A program made the translations under genes and the position numbers. Of a stretch of 64,000 nucleotides of DNA, positions 16,867 to 26,216 are shown piece by piece. The notes beneath the pieces were generated by a model. The model made no database searches, was not told the DNA's origin, and saw only the letters and a program-made list of their open reading frames with translations. Within the stretch, counting starts at the first letter, position 1, and the number at the start of each line of letters is the position of its first letter. Origin of the DNA: an uncultured Clostridia bacterium (lineage in GTDB: Bacteria; Bacillota; Clostridia; Oscillospirales; Acutalibacteraceae); contig CANQVS010000005.1 of assembly GCA_947627345.1 (NCBI GenBank), forward strand, positions 1 through 64,000, read 5' to 3'.

Positions 16867-17484
16867 AGGAATTAAGAATTAATAGAGTAAAGGTAACCTT
16901 TAAATTCCTTTTCATATCGGACTTAGAGTAAAAGTTTCCAAAAAGTCTATAGCTGAACCTCTCCTACCTATCCAAAGTGAGATAAAGGCGGAAAAGTTTG
17001 GGGGAAATGAATTGTCCGAGAGGGACTGCACGGACTGATGTGGAAAATCTAAAAAGTCTACAGCAGAACCTGTCCTTTCTATCCAAAATAAGACAGGGGC
17101 GGAAAAGTTTGGGGGAAATGAATTGTATGAGAGGGACTGCAATGTTTGACGTGGATATGTAAAAAATTAATCCCCCTATCTAAAGTTAGATAGGGGGAAA
17201 ATTTATTTATAAATATTTTCACAGAACTTTTCCTCCCTATCCAAAACAAAACAGAGGCAGAAAGGTTTGGGGGAGATGAATTGTCCGAGAGGGACTGCAA
17301 TGTTTGACGTGGAGATATAAAAAATTAATCCCCCTATCTAAAGTTAGATAGAGGGAAAATTTATTTATAAATATTTTTTGCAGAACTTTTCCTCCATATC
17401 CAGAACAAGACAGAGGCACAACTGTATGGGGGAGATGAATTGTCCGAGAGGGACTGCAATGTTTAACGTGGAGATATAAAAAAA
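16867..17484 (+). repeat. Intergenic repeat cluster 5 (four cores, partly tandem)
   Basis: AATTAAGAATTAA and an L hairpin lead into cores at about 16940-17050, 17051-17167, 17214-17327 and 17373-17483, all orientation B. H1 hairpins at 17171-17198 and 17329-17356 sit before the last two, giving a tandem period of about 160 bases. The outer edge GATATAAAAAAA forms the T-run (minus strand) of the terminator at 17482. Confidence 0.9.
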
Positions 17485-17512
17485 GATAGCGTTTTCAAAT
17501 AACGCTATCTTT
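17482..17512 (-). terminator. Terminator of the 17.5-kb hypothetical gene
   Basis: AAAGATAGCGTT (17482-17493) pairs with AACGCTATCTTT (17501-17512). On the minus strand the U-run comes from the A-run at the edge of repeat cluster 5, so gene terminator and repeat edge are fused. Confidence 0.85.
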
Positions 17513-17527
17513 GTAAATTTTGTTGTT

Positions 17528-17974
17528 TTAATCTTTAACGATGCAAAAGTCGACTTCCCCGCCGTTTTTAACGCCTACCCTAAGCTCCTTGTCGTATTGT
17601 CCCTCGCGGATAAAGTTGTTTAAAACAGCGGAGGTCAGGGGCTTTGCGGGATAATAGATCGCCTTTTTTATTTCCGTCCACTGTCCGGATTGGGTAATGT
17701 AGAGGTCGTTGGTTTTAGCGAAGTAGTAATACACTTCCTTAATTCCGTCTTCAAATCGTTTAATTCCGATATACCGCAAAAACTTGGCGTTAGCGTACTC
17801 GTCGATATTTTTATCGTCGCCGTCGTACTCATCGTTATGCTTGAAAAGAAGAACCTCGTCATTACGAATTAAAAATAATCGTTTTTCCTGTAGAAATTTC
17901 ACAATTTTCCCTTCCCTTATATTTTCTTCCCCTGAACGAAAGAGTTTACCCGCCGGTTTATAGGAGGACAACAT
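17528..17974 (-). CDS. Hypothetical protein
   Basis: Not recognised. The product is 148 residues if the ATG at 17972-17974 is used, but that codon has no clear ribosome site and lies in TATAAT-like repeats. An in-frame GTG at residue 26 is preceded by AAGGGAAGGG at good spacing and would give a 123-residue protein starting MKFLQEKRLFLIRND. The sequence is charged and beta-rich with no signal peptide or membrane segment, and ends in VDFCIVKD. The gene stands alone between repeat cluster 5 and a 231-base AT-rich gap (17975-18205) in which I see only weak promoter-like boxes. Confidence 0.65.
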   Translation of the reverse strand: MLSSYKPAGKLFRSGEENIREGKIVKFLQEKRLFLIRNDEVLLFKHNDEYDGDDKNIDEYANAKFLRYIGIKRFEDGIKEVYYYFAKTNDLYITQSGQWTEIKKAIYYPAKPLTSAVLNNFIREGQYDKELRVGVKNGGEVDFCIVKD

Positions 17975-18205
17975 CTTTCTTATATTATATTATATCTTTA
18001 AAAGCAAATTGTTCCTCATAAAATACAGAGCAGGCAAGCTTTCATTAAATATTATATATTCCTGAAAGTTAAAGTCAACATAAAATTATATTTGTAAATA
18101 TTTGTAACAAAGTTTTATTTTTAATATTATATAAGCTTAAAATTAAAATAATATTAGAATTTATATCCAAAACAGACATTGCCGAACCGCCGAAAAGTTA
18201 ACTGT

Positions 18206-19477
18206 TTAATCCAAGTTTTTTTCCTGCGTCGTGTCCCTTTGCCAAACCTCGACTGGACAACCTCCCTTAAAGGTTGATTTATCGGAAAAGGTAATCGTGT
18301 AGTTGATAACGGCAACCCCTATGCTTTTGGCCGTAACCTTTCCGCCTGAATTAACCTCCGCAACGGAGGGGTCGCTTGATTTATAGGTGATTTTATAGCG
18401 CGTCTTTTTAAAATGAGAGCCTGTATAGGTGTTGTTGATGAGGGAGCTGACTATAGTATTCTGCATATTAAAGGTTTCATTCGGGGAGAGGTATTCGACC
18501 ATTTCTCCGTTTCCAAAAATGCCGTTGTCAAACCACAGCATATTCTGCTTAGCGACATAACTCATCTTAGCTTTCGTAACTTTAATTTTTACAGTTGCGA
18601 TTTTTTCCGCCTCTTTTTTTCCGATTTTCTGATAAATATCGGCGCTTGTGCTTCCCTTTCCCACGGAATAGATTGTGTAATCGTCATCGCTTTGTATAGT
18701 GGACGCGATTTTCTCGTTGTCGATAACAACTGAGTAAGACGCGTTGTACTTTTTGTTTCTTAAAATTTTATCAAGGCTTATGTTGCAGTCCTTCATATAA
18801 TTACTGCTTCCGTGTCCGCTGTATTTAAGCTTCAGAGGACTGTAGCTTTTCTTGACCTTTGTCGCGTAATCCCCGACAGAAATTTTGAACGTGCCTATTC
18901 TTTTTTTTGTTCCCTTTAAATAAACCTTAACGGTAGTATTGCCCTTTTTAACTCCTTTGATTTCGTAAGTGCGTTTTGTTTTTGTTCGCGTGTAATTTTT
19001 TGTGTCGATTTTAGCGGTTTTTTTGGAATATTTAAAGGTGTATTCCTTTGTATAGGGATTTTTAAGCGTAACGTTTTTTGTCATTTTCTCGTTAATTTTA
19101 ACCTTTGAAAATTTAATTTTTTCAGGCGCTTTTACGGTAATGCTGTATTTTTTTACATTAACCTTTTTGCCCTTATTCTCATAGTAAATCGTAAGCACGG
19201 GCTTTTTTTCAGAGGTTTTGCTTTTTGCCGTAACAGTAAAATTATAAACGCTTTTGTTGTCCGTGAAATTAACCCCGACATACTTTTTGCCGTTGTTTTT
19301 TAAGCTGTACTTATATTCTCTTGACGAGGGCTTTGAAAAAGAGAAAGTTTTCTGCGTATACTGAATTAATGTCATTTTTGTTGTTTTCACGGTTTTTGCG
19401 GAACAGGGAATTCCCGCTGTTCCCGCTGCAATCATTAAAGCTAAAATTATACTTGCAGTCGTTTTTATAAAATTCAT
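18206..19477 (-). CDS. Secreted protein with bacterial Ig-like (BIG2) domain
   Basis: Surface or exported protein of unknown role. Residues 1-27 are a signal peptide (basic start, hydrophobic IILALMIAAGTAG, cleavage near CSAKT); the cysteine does not fit a lipobox. The rest is a lysine-rich series of beta-sandwich-like units. The best match is a C-terminal BIG2 domain with YKSSDPSVAEVNSGGKVTAK followed by VAVINYTITF near 370-400. The body contains repeated KGxTTVKVY and KGSTSADIY-like turns that suggest further Ig-like units. AAGGAGGAGTTAT precedes the ATG. No enzyme domain is visible. Confidence 0.8.
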   Translation of the reverse strand: MNFIKTTASIILALMIAAGTAGIPCSAKTVKTTKMTLIQYTQKTFSFSKPSSREYKYSLKNNGKKYVGVNFTDNKSVYNFTVTAKSKTSEKKPVLTIYYENKGKKVNVKKYSITVKAPEKIKFSKVKINEKMTKNVTLKNPYTKEYTFKYSKKTAKIDTKNYTRTKTKRTYEIKGVKKGNTTVKVYLKGTKKRIGTFKISVGDYATKVKKSYSPLKLKYSGHGSSNYMKDCNISLDKILRNKKYNASYSVVIDNEKIASTIQSDDDYTIYSVGKGSTSADIYQKIGKKEAEKIATVKIKVTKAKMSYVAKQNMLWFDNGIFGNGEMVEYLSPNETFNMQNTIVSSLINNTYTGSHFKKTRYKITYKSSDPSVAEVNSGGKVTAKSIGVAVINYTITFSDKSTFKGGCPVEVWQRDTTQEKNLD

Positions 19478-19571
19478 ATAACTCCTCCTTAATTATCGCC
19501 ATATATATTATAACATTTTGGGCATTTTTGCAAGTTTTATGCCGTTTTGAGCGATTTTGACGTTTAAAATA

Positions 19572-19600
19572 TTGCTAAAAAGAGGGGATTGTAGTATTAT
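19572..19600 (+). promoter_or_regulatory. Promoter of fabG and the nucleotidyltransferase gene
   Basis: TTGCTA (19572-19577), 17-base spacer, TATTAT (19595-19600). The leader to the GAGGTGAT ribosome site is about 30 bases. Confidence 0.55.
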
Positions 19601-19648
19601 TATCTTAAAATAAATTCAGCTTTACAGGCAGTTTTCGAGGTGATTTTT

Positions 19649-20371
19649 ATTAAAACCGTACTCATTACAGGAGCATCGCGCGGAATAGGCGCGAAAACCG
19701 CTCAGGCTTTCGCTGAAGAAGGGTATTCCGTCATAATAAACTACAACAAAAGCGAAAAGCAGGCGAAAGCGCTCGCGGACAAGCTTTCAAAAACATATAA
19801 CACAGACTGCGCCCCTTACAAATGCGACGTTTCAGACAGCAAGGCGGTCGCCGAAATGTTTGAAAACATCGGTCCTGTCGACGTGCTTGTAAACAACGCG
19901 GGAATTTCGGAGCAAAAGCTTTTTACCGATATAACCGACGATGACTGGAAGAAAATGACGGCAGTCAATCTTGACGGGGTTTTCTACTGTTGCAGAGAGG
20001 CGCTCAAAGGTATGATAAAAAGAAAAAGCGGTTCAATTATAAACATCAGCTCGATGTGGGGCGAGGTCGGCGCGTCCTGCGAGGTTCATTACAGCGCGTC
20101 AAAATCGGCTGTAATCGGACTGACAAAGGCGCTCGCAAAGGAAACCGCCCTCTCGAATATACGCGTAAACTGTATCGCTCCGGGTGTAATAGCTACCGAT
20201 ATGATGAAGAGTTTTGATGAAAAAACGCTCAAAACCCTTGCGGAAGAAACCCCATTGCAAAGGCTCGGCACGCCTGAGGATGTAGCAAACACGGCGGTAT
20301 TTTTAGCGAGTGAACGCGCGGGATTTATTACGGGACAGGTCATCTCTGTAAACGGAGGGTTCGTCATATAA
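19649..20371 (+). CDS. fabG: SDR-family oxidoreductase, 3-oxoacyl-ACP reductase type
   Basis: NAD(P)H-dependent short-chain reductase. TGASRGIG forms the cofactor loop at the N-terminus, LVNNAG follows near residue 85, Ser in INISSMWG and YSASK give the catalytic Ser-Tyr-Lys set, and GQVISVNGG ends the fold. The product could be the fatty-acid FabG or a paralogue, because no fab genes are adjacent. Start choice: GTG at 19640 overlaps the only ribosome site (GAGGTGAT, 19637-19644), whereas ATT at 19649 lies 8 bases after GAGG and gives the normal MKTVLITG start. I favour the rare ATT start. The next gene begins 1 base after the stop. Confidence 0.88.
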   Translation: MKTVLITGASRGIGAKTAQAFAEEGYSVIINYNKSEKQAKALADKLSKTYNTDCAPYKCDVSDSKAVAEMFENIGPVDVLVNNAGISEQKLFTDITDDDWKKMTAVNLDGVFYCCREALKGMIKRKSGSIINISSMWGEVGASCEVHYSASKSAVIGLTKALAKETALSNIRVNCIAPGVIATDMMKSFDEKTLKTLAEETPLQRLGTPEDVANTAVFLASERAGFITGQVISVNGGFVI

Positions 20372-20372
20372 T

Positions 20373-21482
20373 ATGGAGCAGTTTTCACAAAGACAGCTTG
20401 ACAATTTTTCTTACCTGATAAGCCTTTTGTCCTCGGCGGTAAACGAAACCGCGCCCGAGGAGCCCGGCGAAAGCATAAGCTTTAAGTATATTTACTACCT
20501 CGCAAAGTCACACGAGGTTTTGAATACGGTTTTTTACTCGGTCGAAAGGCTTAAAAACAAGCCCGAAAAAGAGCTTTTTGATAAATGGAAAAGCAAGAGA
20601 AATGAAGCGTTTCACAGAAATATGGTGCAGTCCGATGAATTTGAACTTATTAAAAACGCGTTTGTAAAAAACGGCGTTGAGTTTATGCCCGTAAAGGGAC
20701 TGCCGATTTGCAATCTTTACCCAAAAAGCGACTACCGCTTTATGAACGACCTCGATATTCTTGTAAAGGACACAAAACGTGCGGGGAGTGTGATTGAAGC
20801 GCTCGGCTACAAACCGAAACAGGTCGGCGCAACCCACCACGACGAATTTATAAAACCGCCGTTTATGCTCGTTGAACTGCACCGCGATTTGGTAAGAACA
20901 GACTCGCCGTATTACGATTACTACAGCGATATTTTCTCCCGCGCAAAAAGGAAAAACGATTTTGAGTATGAACTCAGCCGTGAGGATTTTTATATTTATT
21001 CGCTCGTTCACCTTGAAAAGCACTACAAAAAGGCGGGCACGGGATTGCGCTCGTTTTCGGACTTATATCTTTTAAACAAGCGCCTGCTTCCCGATTCGGA
21101 CAAGAAATACATAGAAAAGGAACTGGAAAAATTAGGGCTTAGGGAATTTTCTCTTAAAATGTCGGCTATTGCGGACAAGTGGTTCTTGGAAAATGATTTT
21201 AAAAACCTGTCGAAAGAGGAGCTTTATATTCTCGCAAGCGGAGCGTTCGGCACAACTCAAAACAAGGTAAATTCCGTAAAGGGCGACAAGGGGGATTTGG
21301 GCTTTATTTTAAAACGGCTTTTTCCCTCGGCTAAAACGATGAAGTGGCGATTCGTGTGGCTTAGAAAATATCCGTTTCTTTTGCCGTACGCGTATGTTTA
21401 CAGAATTTTACACGACGGCATTTCAAGGCGAAAGGACGCTAAAGCGGAACTGTCGGCGCTTAAACAAAAAAACAAGAGATAA
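20373..21482 (+). CDS. Nucleotidyltransferase-like protein (NTP_transf_5 / PF14907 type)
   Basis: Predicted member of the uncharacterised nucleotidyltransferase family found near envelope and polysaccharide genes. The catalytic-looking block at about 105-127 has the family order: MPVKGLPICNLYP, then a basic residue, then MNDLDILV with the paired acidic residues. A second family motif HHDEF and VELHRDL follow at about 152-170. The remainder is helical and basic. It is 369 residues with no membrane segment, starts 1 base after the fabG stop and uses a ribosome site inside fabG (GGAGGGTT). The substrate is unknown. Confidence 0.75.
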   Translation: MEQFSQRQLDNFSYLISLLSSAVNETAPEEPGESISFKYIYYLAKSHEVLNTVFYSVERLKNKPEKELFDKWKSKRNEAFHRNMVQSDEFELIKNAFVKNGVEFMPVKGLPICNLYPKSDYRFMNDLDILVKDTKRAGSVIEALGYKPKQVGATHHDEFIKPPFMLVELHRDLVRTDSPYYDYYSDIFSRAKRKNDFEYELSREDFYIYSLVHLEKHYKKAGTGLRSFSDLYLLNKRLLPDSDKKYIEKELEKLGLREFSLKMSAIADKWFLENDFKNLSKEELYILASGAFGTTQNKVNSVKGDKGDLGFILKRLFPSAKTMKWRFVWLRKYPFLLPYAYVYRILHDGISRRKDAKAELSALKQKNKR

Positions 21483-21486
21483 AATT

Positions 21487-21516
21487 ATCGGGAGGACAAA
21501 GCTTTATCCTCCCGAT
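21487..21516 (+). terminator. Terminator of the fabG operon
   Basis: ATCGGGAGGA (21487-21496) and TCCTCCCGAT (21507-21516) form a perfect 10-bp stem, followed by ATTTAATTC. It separates convergent genes and may serve both. Confidence 0.8.
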
Positions 21517-21547
21517 ATTTAATTCAGATGTTTAACAGATTAAAATC

Positions 21548-22810
21548 TTATTTTAATTCGTAAACCTTTAGCTTATTATTGACCTCAATAACAAGTTTGT
21601 CCTCCGTAATCCAGTAAGAATCCGCCTCTGTTTTTTCTTTGCCGTTTATTTTGCACGTTTCGGCTTTATCTCCCGACACCTTTTTAACCGCTACCGTGCT
21701 TGTGTACTTTTTGCCCTCTGCTGTCATTACGAAATAGGCTGTATCGCTCGGTTTCAGTCCGCTTGTGCAGGCCTCGCACTGAAAGCCCTTATCTGCCTTT
21801 GCAAGAGTTTTGTCCTTTCCCGTTTTCAAATCGAATTTTGTAAGTTTTTCGTATTTATCCGAAGAATAATCGCACATCAGCGCGTAGTCCGTATTCCTGT
21901 CGACAAAAAGAGCGTCCGCGTTCGCCGGAAGTCTTTCTGATTTTTTAATATCATCGTTTTTATCGACTGTATAGATGTATTTTTCAGCGTTTGTTCCCGA
22001 AATTTTTCTCGAATAAAAGGCTATGTTTTCGCTGTCGGGCGAGGCAATACTTTCGGCGTAGCTGTATTCGGCAACTATATCTATTCTTCCGCTTTCAAGG
22101 TCCAGCGAATATACGGGGTATTCAAGCGATTTATCGTTTAAAATATCCATCGAATAAAAGGTGTCCGCAGAAAAATAGATTTTGCCGTTGTAGTAGGTGT
22201 TGTAATTGACCTGATAATCCTGCGATACAAGCTCGGGCTCCTTTTTGCTTCCGAGTTTATAACACATAATCATCGTGTCCTCGTCCGCCTCGGTATCGGG
22301 ATTGTTTTTAAAATAAAGGCTTCCGTCATAAACCGTTATCAGCGACGCGGGACCAACTCCGCTAAGCACCTTTTTCTCGTCCTTTCCGTCCGTTTTAACG
22401 GAGTAAACGGCGTATTCATACTCGGAGTCGTTGCCCTCTTTTACCGTTACATAATAAACGGTTTTGCCGTCGGAGAGCACGGCGCCGTTTGACCACTCGG
22501 TTTTGGGAGAAGTTTTTGAAATTCTTTTCCCCTTTTCTTTGAGGCTTTCTTTTACATAAATACCGTTTTTGTTCGAGTAGACGTATTTTCCACCCGCATA
22601 AAGCAGGCTTGAACACATATAATCGTCGCCTATGTAATAAAACGAGTCCTTGCTTAAAACAAAGTCGTTTTCCTTAACAGCGGGTTTCGCCTGCGTTTCG
22701 GCTGTTTCTGCCACAGTTTCCTCGGATTTCGTTTGAGACGGACCTGAACAGCCCGAAAAGACCGCCGTAAAAACCGCTAAAACGCAAAGTATTCCTAAAA
22801 ATCTCTTCAT
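21548..22810 (-). CDS. Lipoprotein with beta-propeller-like repeats
   Basis: Exported lipoprotein: residues 1-21 are a signal peptide with lipobox FSGC, Cys21 being the lipidated residue, followed by a Ser/Thr/Glu-rich linker to about residue 50. The body has recurring beta-strand blocks with YY-G-IYF motifs (for example YDGSLYFKN, YNGKIYFSADTFYSMD, YPVYSLDLESGRIDIVAE), like the DUF5050/TolB-like propellers that bind ligands rather than catalyse. The gene starts 2 bases after the gtrA stop and is probably expressed from the gtrA promoter. The role is unknown; surface sensing or polysaccharide binding is possible. Confidence 0.78.
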   Translation of the reverse strand: MKRFLGILCVLAVFTAVFSGCSGPSQTKSEETVAETAETQAKPAVKENDFVLSKDSFYYIGDDYMCSSLLYAGGKYVYSNKNGIYVKESLKEKGKRISKTSPKTEWSNGAVLSDGKTVYYVTVKEGNDSEYEYAVYSVKTDGKDEKKVLSGVGPASLITVYDGSLYFKNNPDTEADEDTMIMCYKLGSKKEPELVSQDYQVNYNTYYNGKIYFSADTFYSMDILNDKSLEYPVYSLDLESGRIDIVAEYSYAESIASPDSENIAFYSRKISGTNAEKYIYTVDKNDDIKKSERLPANADALFVDRNTDYALMCDYSSDKYEKLTKFDLKTGKDKTLAKADKGFQCEACTSGLKPSDTAYFVMTAEGKKYTSTVAVKKVSGDKAETCKINGKEKTEADSYWITEDKLVIEVNNKLKVYELK

Positions 22811-22812
22811 AA

Positions 22813-23271
22813 TTATCTCTCCTTAAAGGCAAAAAATCTCTGCCCGATATAATTAAACGCAACGAACAGACAGCTTCCCGCTATCATACTTAAATTCGCC
22901 GCAAAGGATTCAACCGTCAAACCGAACATCTCAATCCCGTTTGCCTTGCAGATAAAGTTAACGAACGGCACGGCAAGTCCGTAGGCAAGCGCGTAGCACA
23001 CAGCGATATTTAAAGCAAAACGCAAAATCGGCTTAATCCCCTTTTCTTTGTTTTTAAAGGTAAAGTATTTGTTAAGGAAATAGCTCATAACGCTTGCTAA
23101 AATATAGCTTACAGAGCTTGCGATAATTACACCCGTTTCGTTCATATCATTAAGAAAGGTTAAGTTGTAGAAAACAAACTGCAAACCCGTTCCGACAATC
23201 GTGTTTAAAACTCCGACCAAAATAAATTTCCAGAATTTTATATCAAAAAAGTTTTTAAGAAAATTTTTCAT
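22813..23271 (-). CDS. GtrA-family membrane protein
   Basis: Four-helix membrane protein of the GtrA family, thought to help move or recycle undecaprenyl-linked sugars for surface polysaccharide modification. Four hydrophobic segments are seen at about 10-30, 40-60, 75-98 and 118-140, with the family motif FLNKYFTFK after the second. An upstream in-frame ATG at 23287-23289 would lie almost on the transcript start, whereas the ATG at 23269-23271 has GATGAGG 9 bases upstream; I use the latter (152 residues, MKNFLKNFF). The gene is divergent from yfhO, also implicated in surface glycosylation. Confidence 0.88.
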   Translation of the reverse strand: MKNFLKNFFDIKFWKFILVGVLNTIVGTGLQFVFYNLTFLNDMNETGVIIASSVSYILASVMSYFLNKYFTFKNKEKGIKPILRFALNIAVCYALAYGLAVPFVNFICKANGIEMFGLTVESFAANLSMIAGSCLFVAFNYIGQRFFAFKER

Positions 23272-23292
23272 TACGCAATACCTCATCATAAA

Positions 23293-23321
23293 ATTATACC
23301 AACTTGTAACAAAAAAGTCTA
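23293..23321 (-). promoter_or_regulatory. Promoter of gtrA and the lipoprotein gene
   Basis: On the minus strand TAGACT (23316-23321), 17 bases, TATAAT (23293-23298), with TGG before the -10. This placement argues for the later gtrA start. Confidence 0.65.
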
Positions 23322-23351
23322 TATTTTGAAAAAATTTATTGATATTTTATA

Positions 23352-23380
23352 TTTACCTTATAAAATAAATGTGTTATTAT
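23352..23380 (+). promoter_or_regulatory. Promoter of yfhO
   Basis: TTTACC (23352-23357), 17 bases, TATTAT (23375-23380). It is divergent from, and 30 bases apart from, the gtrA promoter. Confidence 0.5.
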
Positions 23381-23417
23381 ATAAAATGTATATTTATGTT
23401 TGACAGGAGATTTTTTT

Positions 23418-26216
23418 ATGCCCAAAAAAAAGAAAAAGCCCGAAAAGGTTCAGTCTTCGGCGAAAGAGGTCAGAAAGCTCTCGCTGTTTGACTGTCCCGA
23501 ACAGGCGGCGTTAAGAGAAGGAAAATTTTTTCAGCGAAATATTTTCGTTATCTTTTCATTTTTAGTTCCGTTCGCGCTGATGTTTATTGCGTTCGCGGTT
23601 ATGGGTTGTCAGCCCTTCGGCGACAAGCAGATTCTCGTAACCGACCTTTGGCATCAGTATTATCCGTTTTTAGTTGATTTTCAGGATAAGCTCAAGCACG
23701 GCGAATCGCTGTTCTGGTCATGGACGCAGGGCGCGGGTACAAACTACTTTGCGCTTATGTCCTACTATCTTGCAAGTCCTCTAAACTTCTTTACCGTATT
23801 TATTCCCTACGAGTGGCTTGATATGTTTTTGACGTTCTCCGTAGTGCTTAAAATAGGTTTAGCAGGCGGATTTTTCGCGTTGTTTTTGCGCTATACCTTT
23901 AAGCGCGATGACATTTCGCTCGTGATTTTCTCCACAAGCTTTGCGCTCTCCGCGTTCTTTATGGGATATTATTGGTGCGAAATCTGGCTCGATACGGTCG
24001 CTTTAACCCCGCTCGTTGTAATGGGCTTTACCGCTCTTATGCGCGAGGGAAAATACCGTCTGTATGTGATTACGCTTGCGCTTTCCGTGCTCGCCAACTA
24101 TTATGTCGGACTTTTCACCTGTATTTTTACCGTGCTTATTTTCATCGGCTACAGCGTTTGCCGCTGGGACGGATTTAAGGAATTTTTAAAGCGCTTTGCC
24201 AGAGTCGGCGTATGCTCCGTTGTCGCGATTATGCTCACTCTGTTCTTTATGCTCCCCGCGTTTTTCGGACTGCAAAACACCCACGCGGCAGGCAGTACGT
24301 TCCCTACGGGCTATCAGATTAACATAGGCTCCTCAAACGACTTTATGGGAACAATGGACGCGATTAAACAGGTTGTTTCAAACACGGGCGCGTTTATTAA
24401 ACCCGCCACGACCGAGGGACTTCCGAACATAGCTTGCGGAGTTATCTCGCTGGTTCTCGGCATTATGTTTATGGTTTCGAGAAAAATCAGACTGCGCGAA
24501 AAGATTTTCAACGGCTGTCTGCTCCTTTTCCTTATTATGAGTTTTATTATCCGCCAGCTCGACTATATGTGGCACGGATTCCACTTTACCAATATGATAC
24601 CCTACCGCTTCAGCTATCTCGTAAGCTTTGTGCTGGTTCTTATGGCGTTCAGGGCTTTTCAGGTTATATCGGATATAAATTACTTTGACATTATTATCAC
24701 TGCGTTGGTTACAACTCTTGTCGTGCTTCTCTGCATCGGAACGCAGGAGCTTCTCGTAATTATTTCAACCGCCGTTATCGCGCTTTTAATTCTTACCGCC
24801 TTATTCCTTTACAAAAAATCGGTTATCAGGAAACCCGTTATGTGCATAATTTTGGGGGCGATTGTTCTCGCGCAAAGCGGAGCGACCGCGTACATAGGCG
24901 TAAAGACAACCTCCGTCACCACAACCTATGATTATCCCCGAGGCGGAGAAAACACAGCGAACGTCGTAGACTTTATGAAGAACACGGAGCAGAACACTCC
25001 CGAGCTTTGGAGAGCCGATTTCACAAGCACACAGACCTTGTGCGACTCCTCCTTAAACCGCTTTAACGGTATCTCGATGTTTAACTCTATGACGAACGAG
25101 AATATCACGCGTTTTGCCGAGAATTTCGGACTTATGGGCTGGCTTTCGGGCAACCGCTACACCTACGCGGAAAGCTCTCCCGTCACGGATATGTTTATGA
25201 ACCTTAAATATATTATCTCCCGCGACGGCAATTATAACAACACAAAATATCTCTCCGAGGCGCACTCCTCATCAAATGTAAAGCTTCTTAAAAACAAAGC
25301 TTACATTCCTATGGGTATGATGGTTAACGAGGACCTTTTAAACTACAAGGGCGAAGACGACGAGGACACCTACAACGTCTTTGAAAAGCAAAACGAGTTC
25401 TTCTCGCTTGCGACAGGTATCGACGAAGACGTTTATACAAAGCTTGACGTTGTAGACCAGGGACACACAGATTACGAGCAATTCCCCGTAAACCGCTTAG
25501 ACTACGGAAGCTACAGCTTCTCCTCAAACGACCAGACAAACGCTCCGCACCTCAAATGGAACTACAGAGCGCCGAAGGACGGCTATTACTTCGCGTATGT
25601 TCAGATTACCGATGGCGAAAATATCACGGTTATGGCAAACGACGCGGCGCGTATCGGCACATCAAGCTTTTACATCAAGCGCCCCTACATTATGTCTATC
25701 GGCTACTTTAACAAGGGTGATAAAATCTCAATTTACAGCGATCTCAAAGCGGGCGCTAACGGCTCGGCTAAGGTTTATGTAAATGTTCTTAATGATAAGG
25801 TTTTCGACAAAGGCTACAACAAGCTTGTTACAAACTCGATGAGCACTACCTCTCTGACAGGCTCCTCAATGGCGGGCGATATTTACGCTTCCGAGGACGG
25901 ACTTTTCTACACCTCTATCCCCTACGAAACGGGCAAAACAGAGGACGACACGCTTTTAGGAAAGCTTTTCGCCACCGAAAACGAGGGCTGGGTTGCAACG
26001 GTTGACGGCAAAAAAACGGAGATAACTCCAATCGCCCACGCTCTCATAGCGTTTAAGCTCGACAAAGGAAAGCACAGCATCAGCTTGAGCTATCTCCCGA
26101 AGGGCTTTACAAGAGGAACGATACTTTCGATTATCGCTCTGGCGATTTTTGCGGGATATACCGTACTCAGATTTGTAAAGAAAAAGAAGATGACCCTTTT
26201 CGCTGACGATTTTTAG
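23418..26216 (+). CDS. yfhO: YfhO-family membrane glycosyltransferase-like protein
   Basis: Large integral membrane protein of the YfhO family (GT-C-like), linked in Bacilli to sugar modification of lipoteichoic acid. The ATG at 23418 is chosen because ACAGGAGA lies 7 bases upstream (932 residues); an in-frame TTG at 23400 has no ribosome site. The N-terminus is basic. About 12 membrane segments occupy residues 40-500, with the first extracellular loop carrying the conserved DLWHQYYPFL motif. A long extracellular domain (about 510-890) follows, then a final membrane segment and a basic tail. The stop TAG is followed directly by repeat cluster 6. Confidence 0.88.
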   Translation: MPKKKKKPEKVQSSAKEVRKLSLFDCPEQAALREGKFFQRNIFVIFSFLVPFALMFIAFAVMGCQPFGDKQILVTDLWHQYYPFLVDFQDKLKHGESLFWSWTQGAGTNYFALMSYYLASPLNFFTVFIPYEWLDMFLTFSVVLKIGLAGGFFALFLRYTFKRDDISLVIFSTSFALSAFFMGYYWCEIWLDTVALTPLVVMGFTALMREGKYRLYVITLALSVLANYYVGLFTCIFTVLIFIGYSVCRWDGFKEFLKRFARVGVCSVVAIMLTLFFMLPAFFGLQNTHAAGSTFPTGYQINIGSSNDFMGTMDAIKQVVSNTGAFIKPATTEGLPNIACGVISLVLGIMFMVSRKIRLREKIFNGCLLLFLIMSFIIRQLDYMWHGFHFTNMIPYRFSYLVSFVLVLMAFRAFQVISDINYFDIIITALVTTLVVLLCIGTQELLVIISTAVIALLILTALFLYKKSVIRKPVMCIILGAIVLAQSGATAYIGVKTTSVTTTYDYPRGGENTANVVDFMKNTEQNTPELWRADFTSTQTLCDSSLNRFNGISMFNSMTNENITRFAENFGLMGWLSGNRYTYAESSPVTDMFMNLKYIISRDGNYNNTKYLSEAHSSSNVKLLKNKAYIPMGMMVNEDLLNYKGEDDEDTYNVFEKQNEFFSLATGIDEDVYTKLDVVDQGHTDYEQFPVNRLDYGSYSFSSNDQTNAPHLKWNYRAPKDGYYFAYVQITDGENITVMANDAARIGTSSFYIKRPYIMSIGYFNKGDKISIYSDLKAGANGSAKVYVNVLNDKVFDKGYNKLVTNSMSTTSLTGSSMAGDIYASEDGLFYTSIPYETGKTEDDTLLGKLFATENEGWVATVDGKKTEITPIAHALIAFKLDKGKHSISLSYLPKGFTRGTILSIIALAIFAGYTVLRFVKKKKMTLFADDF

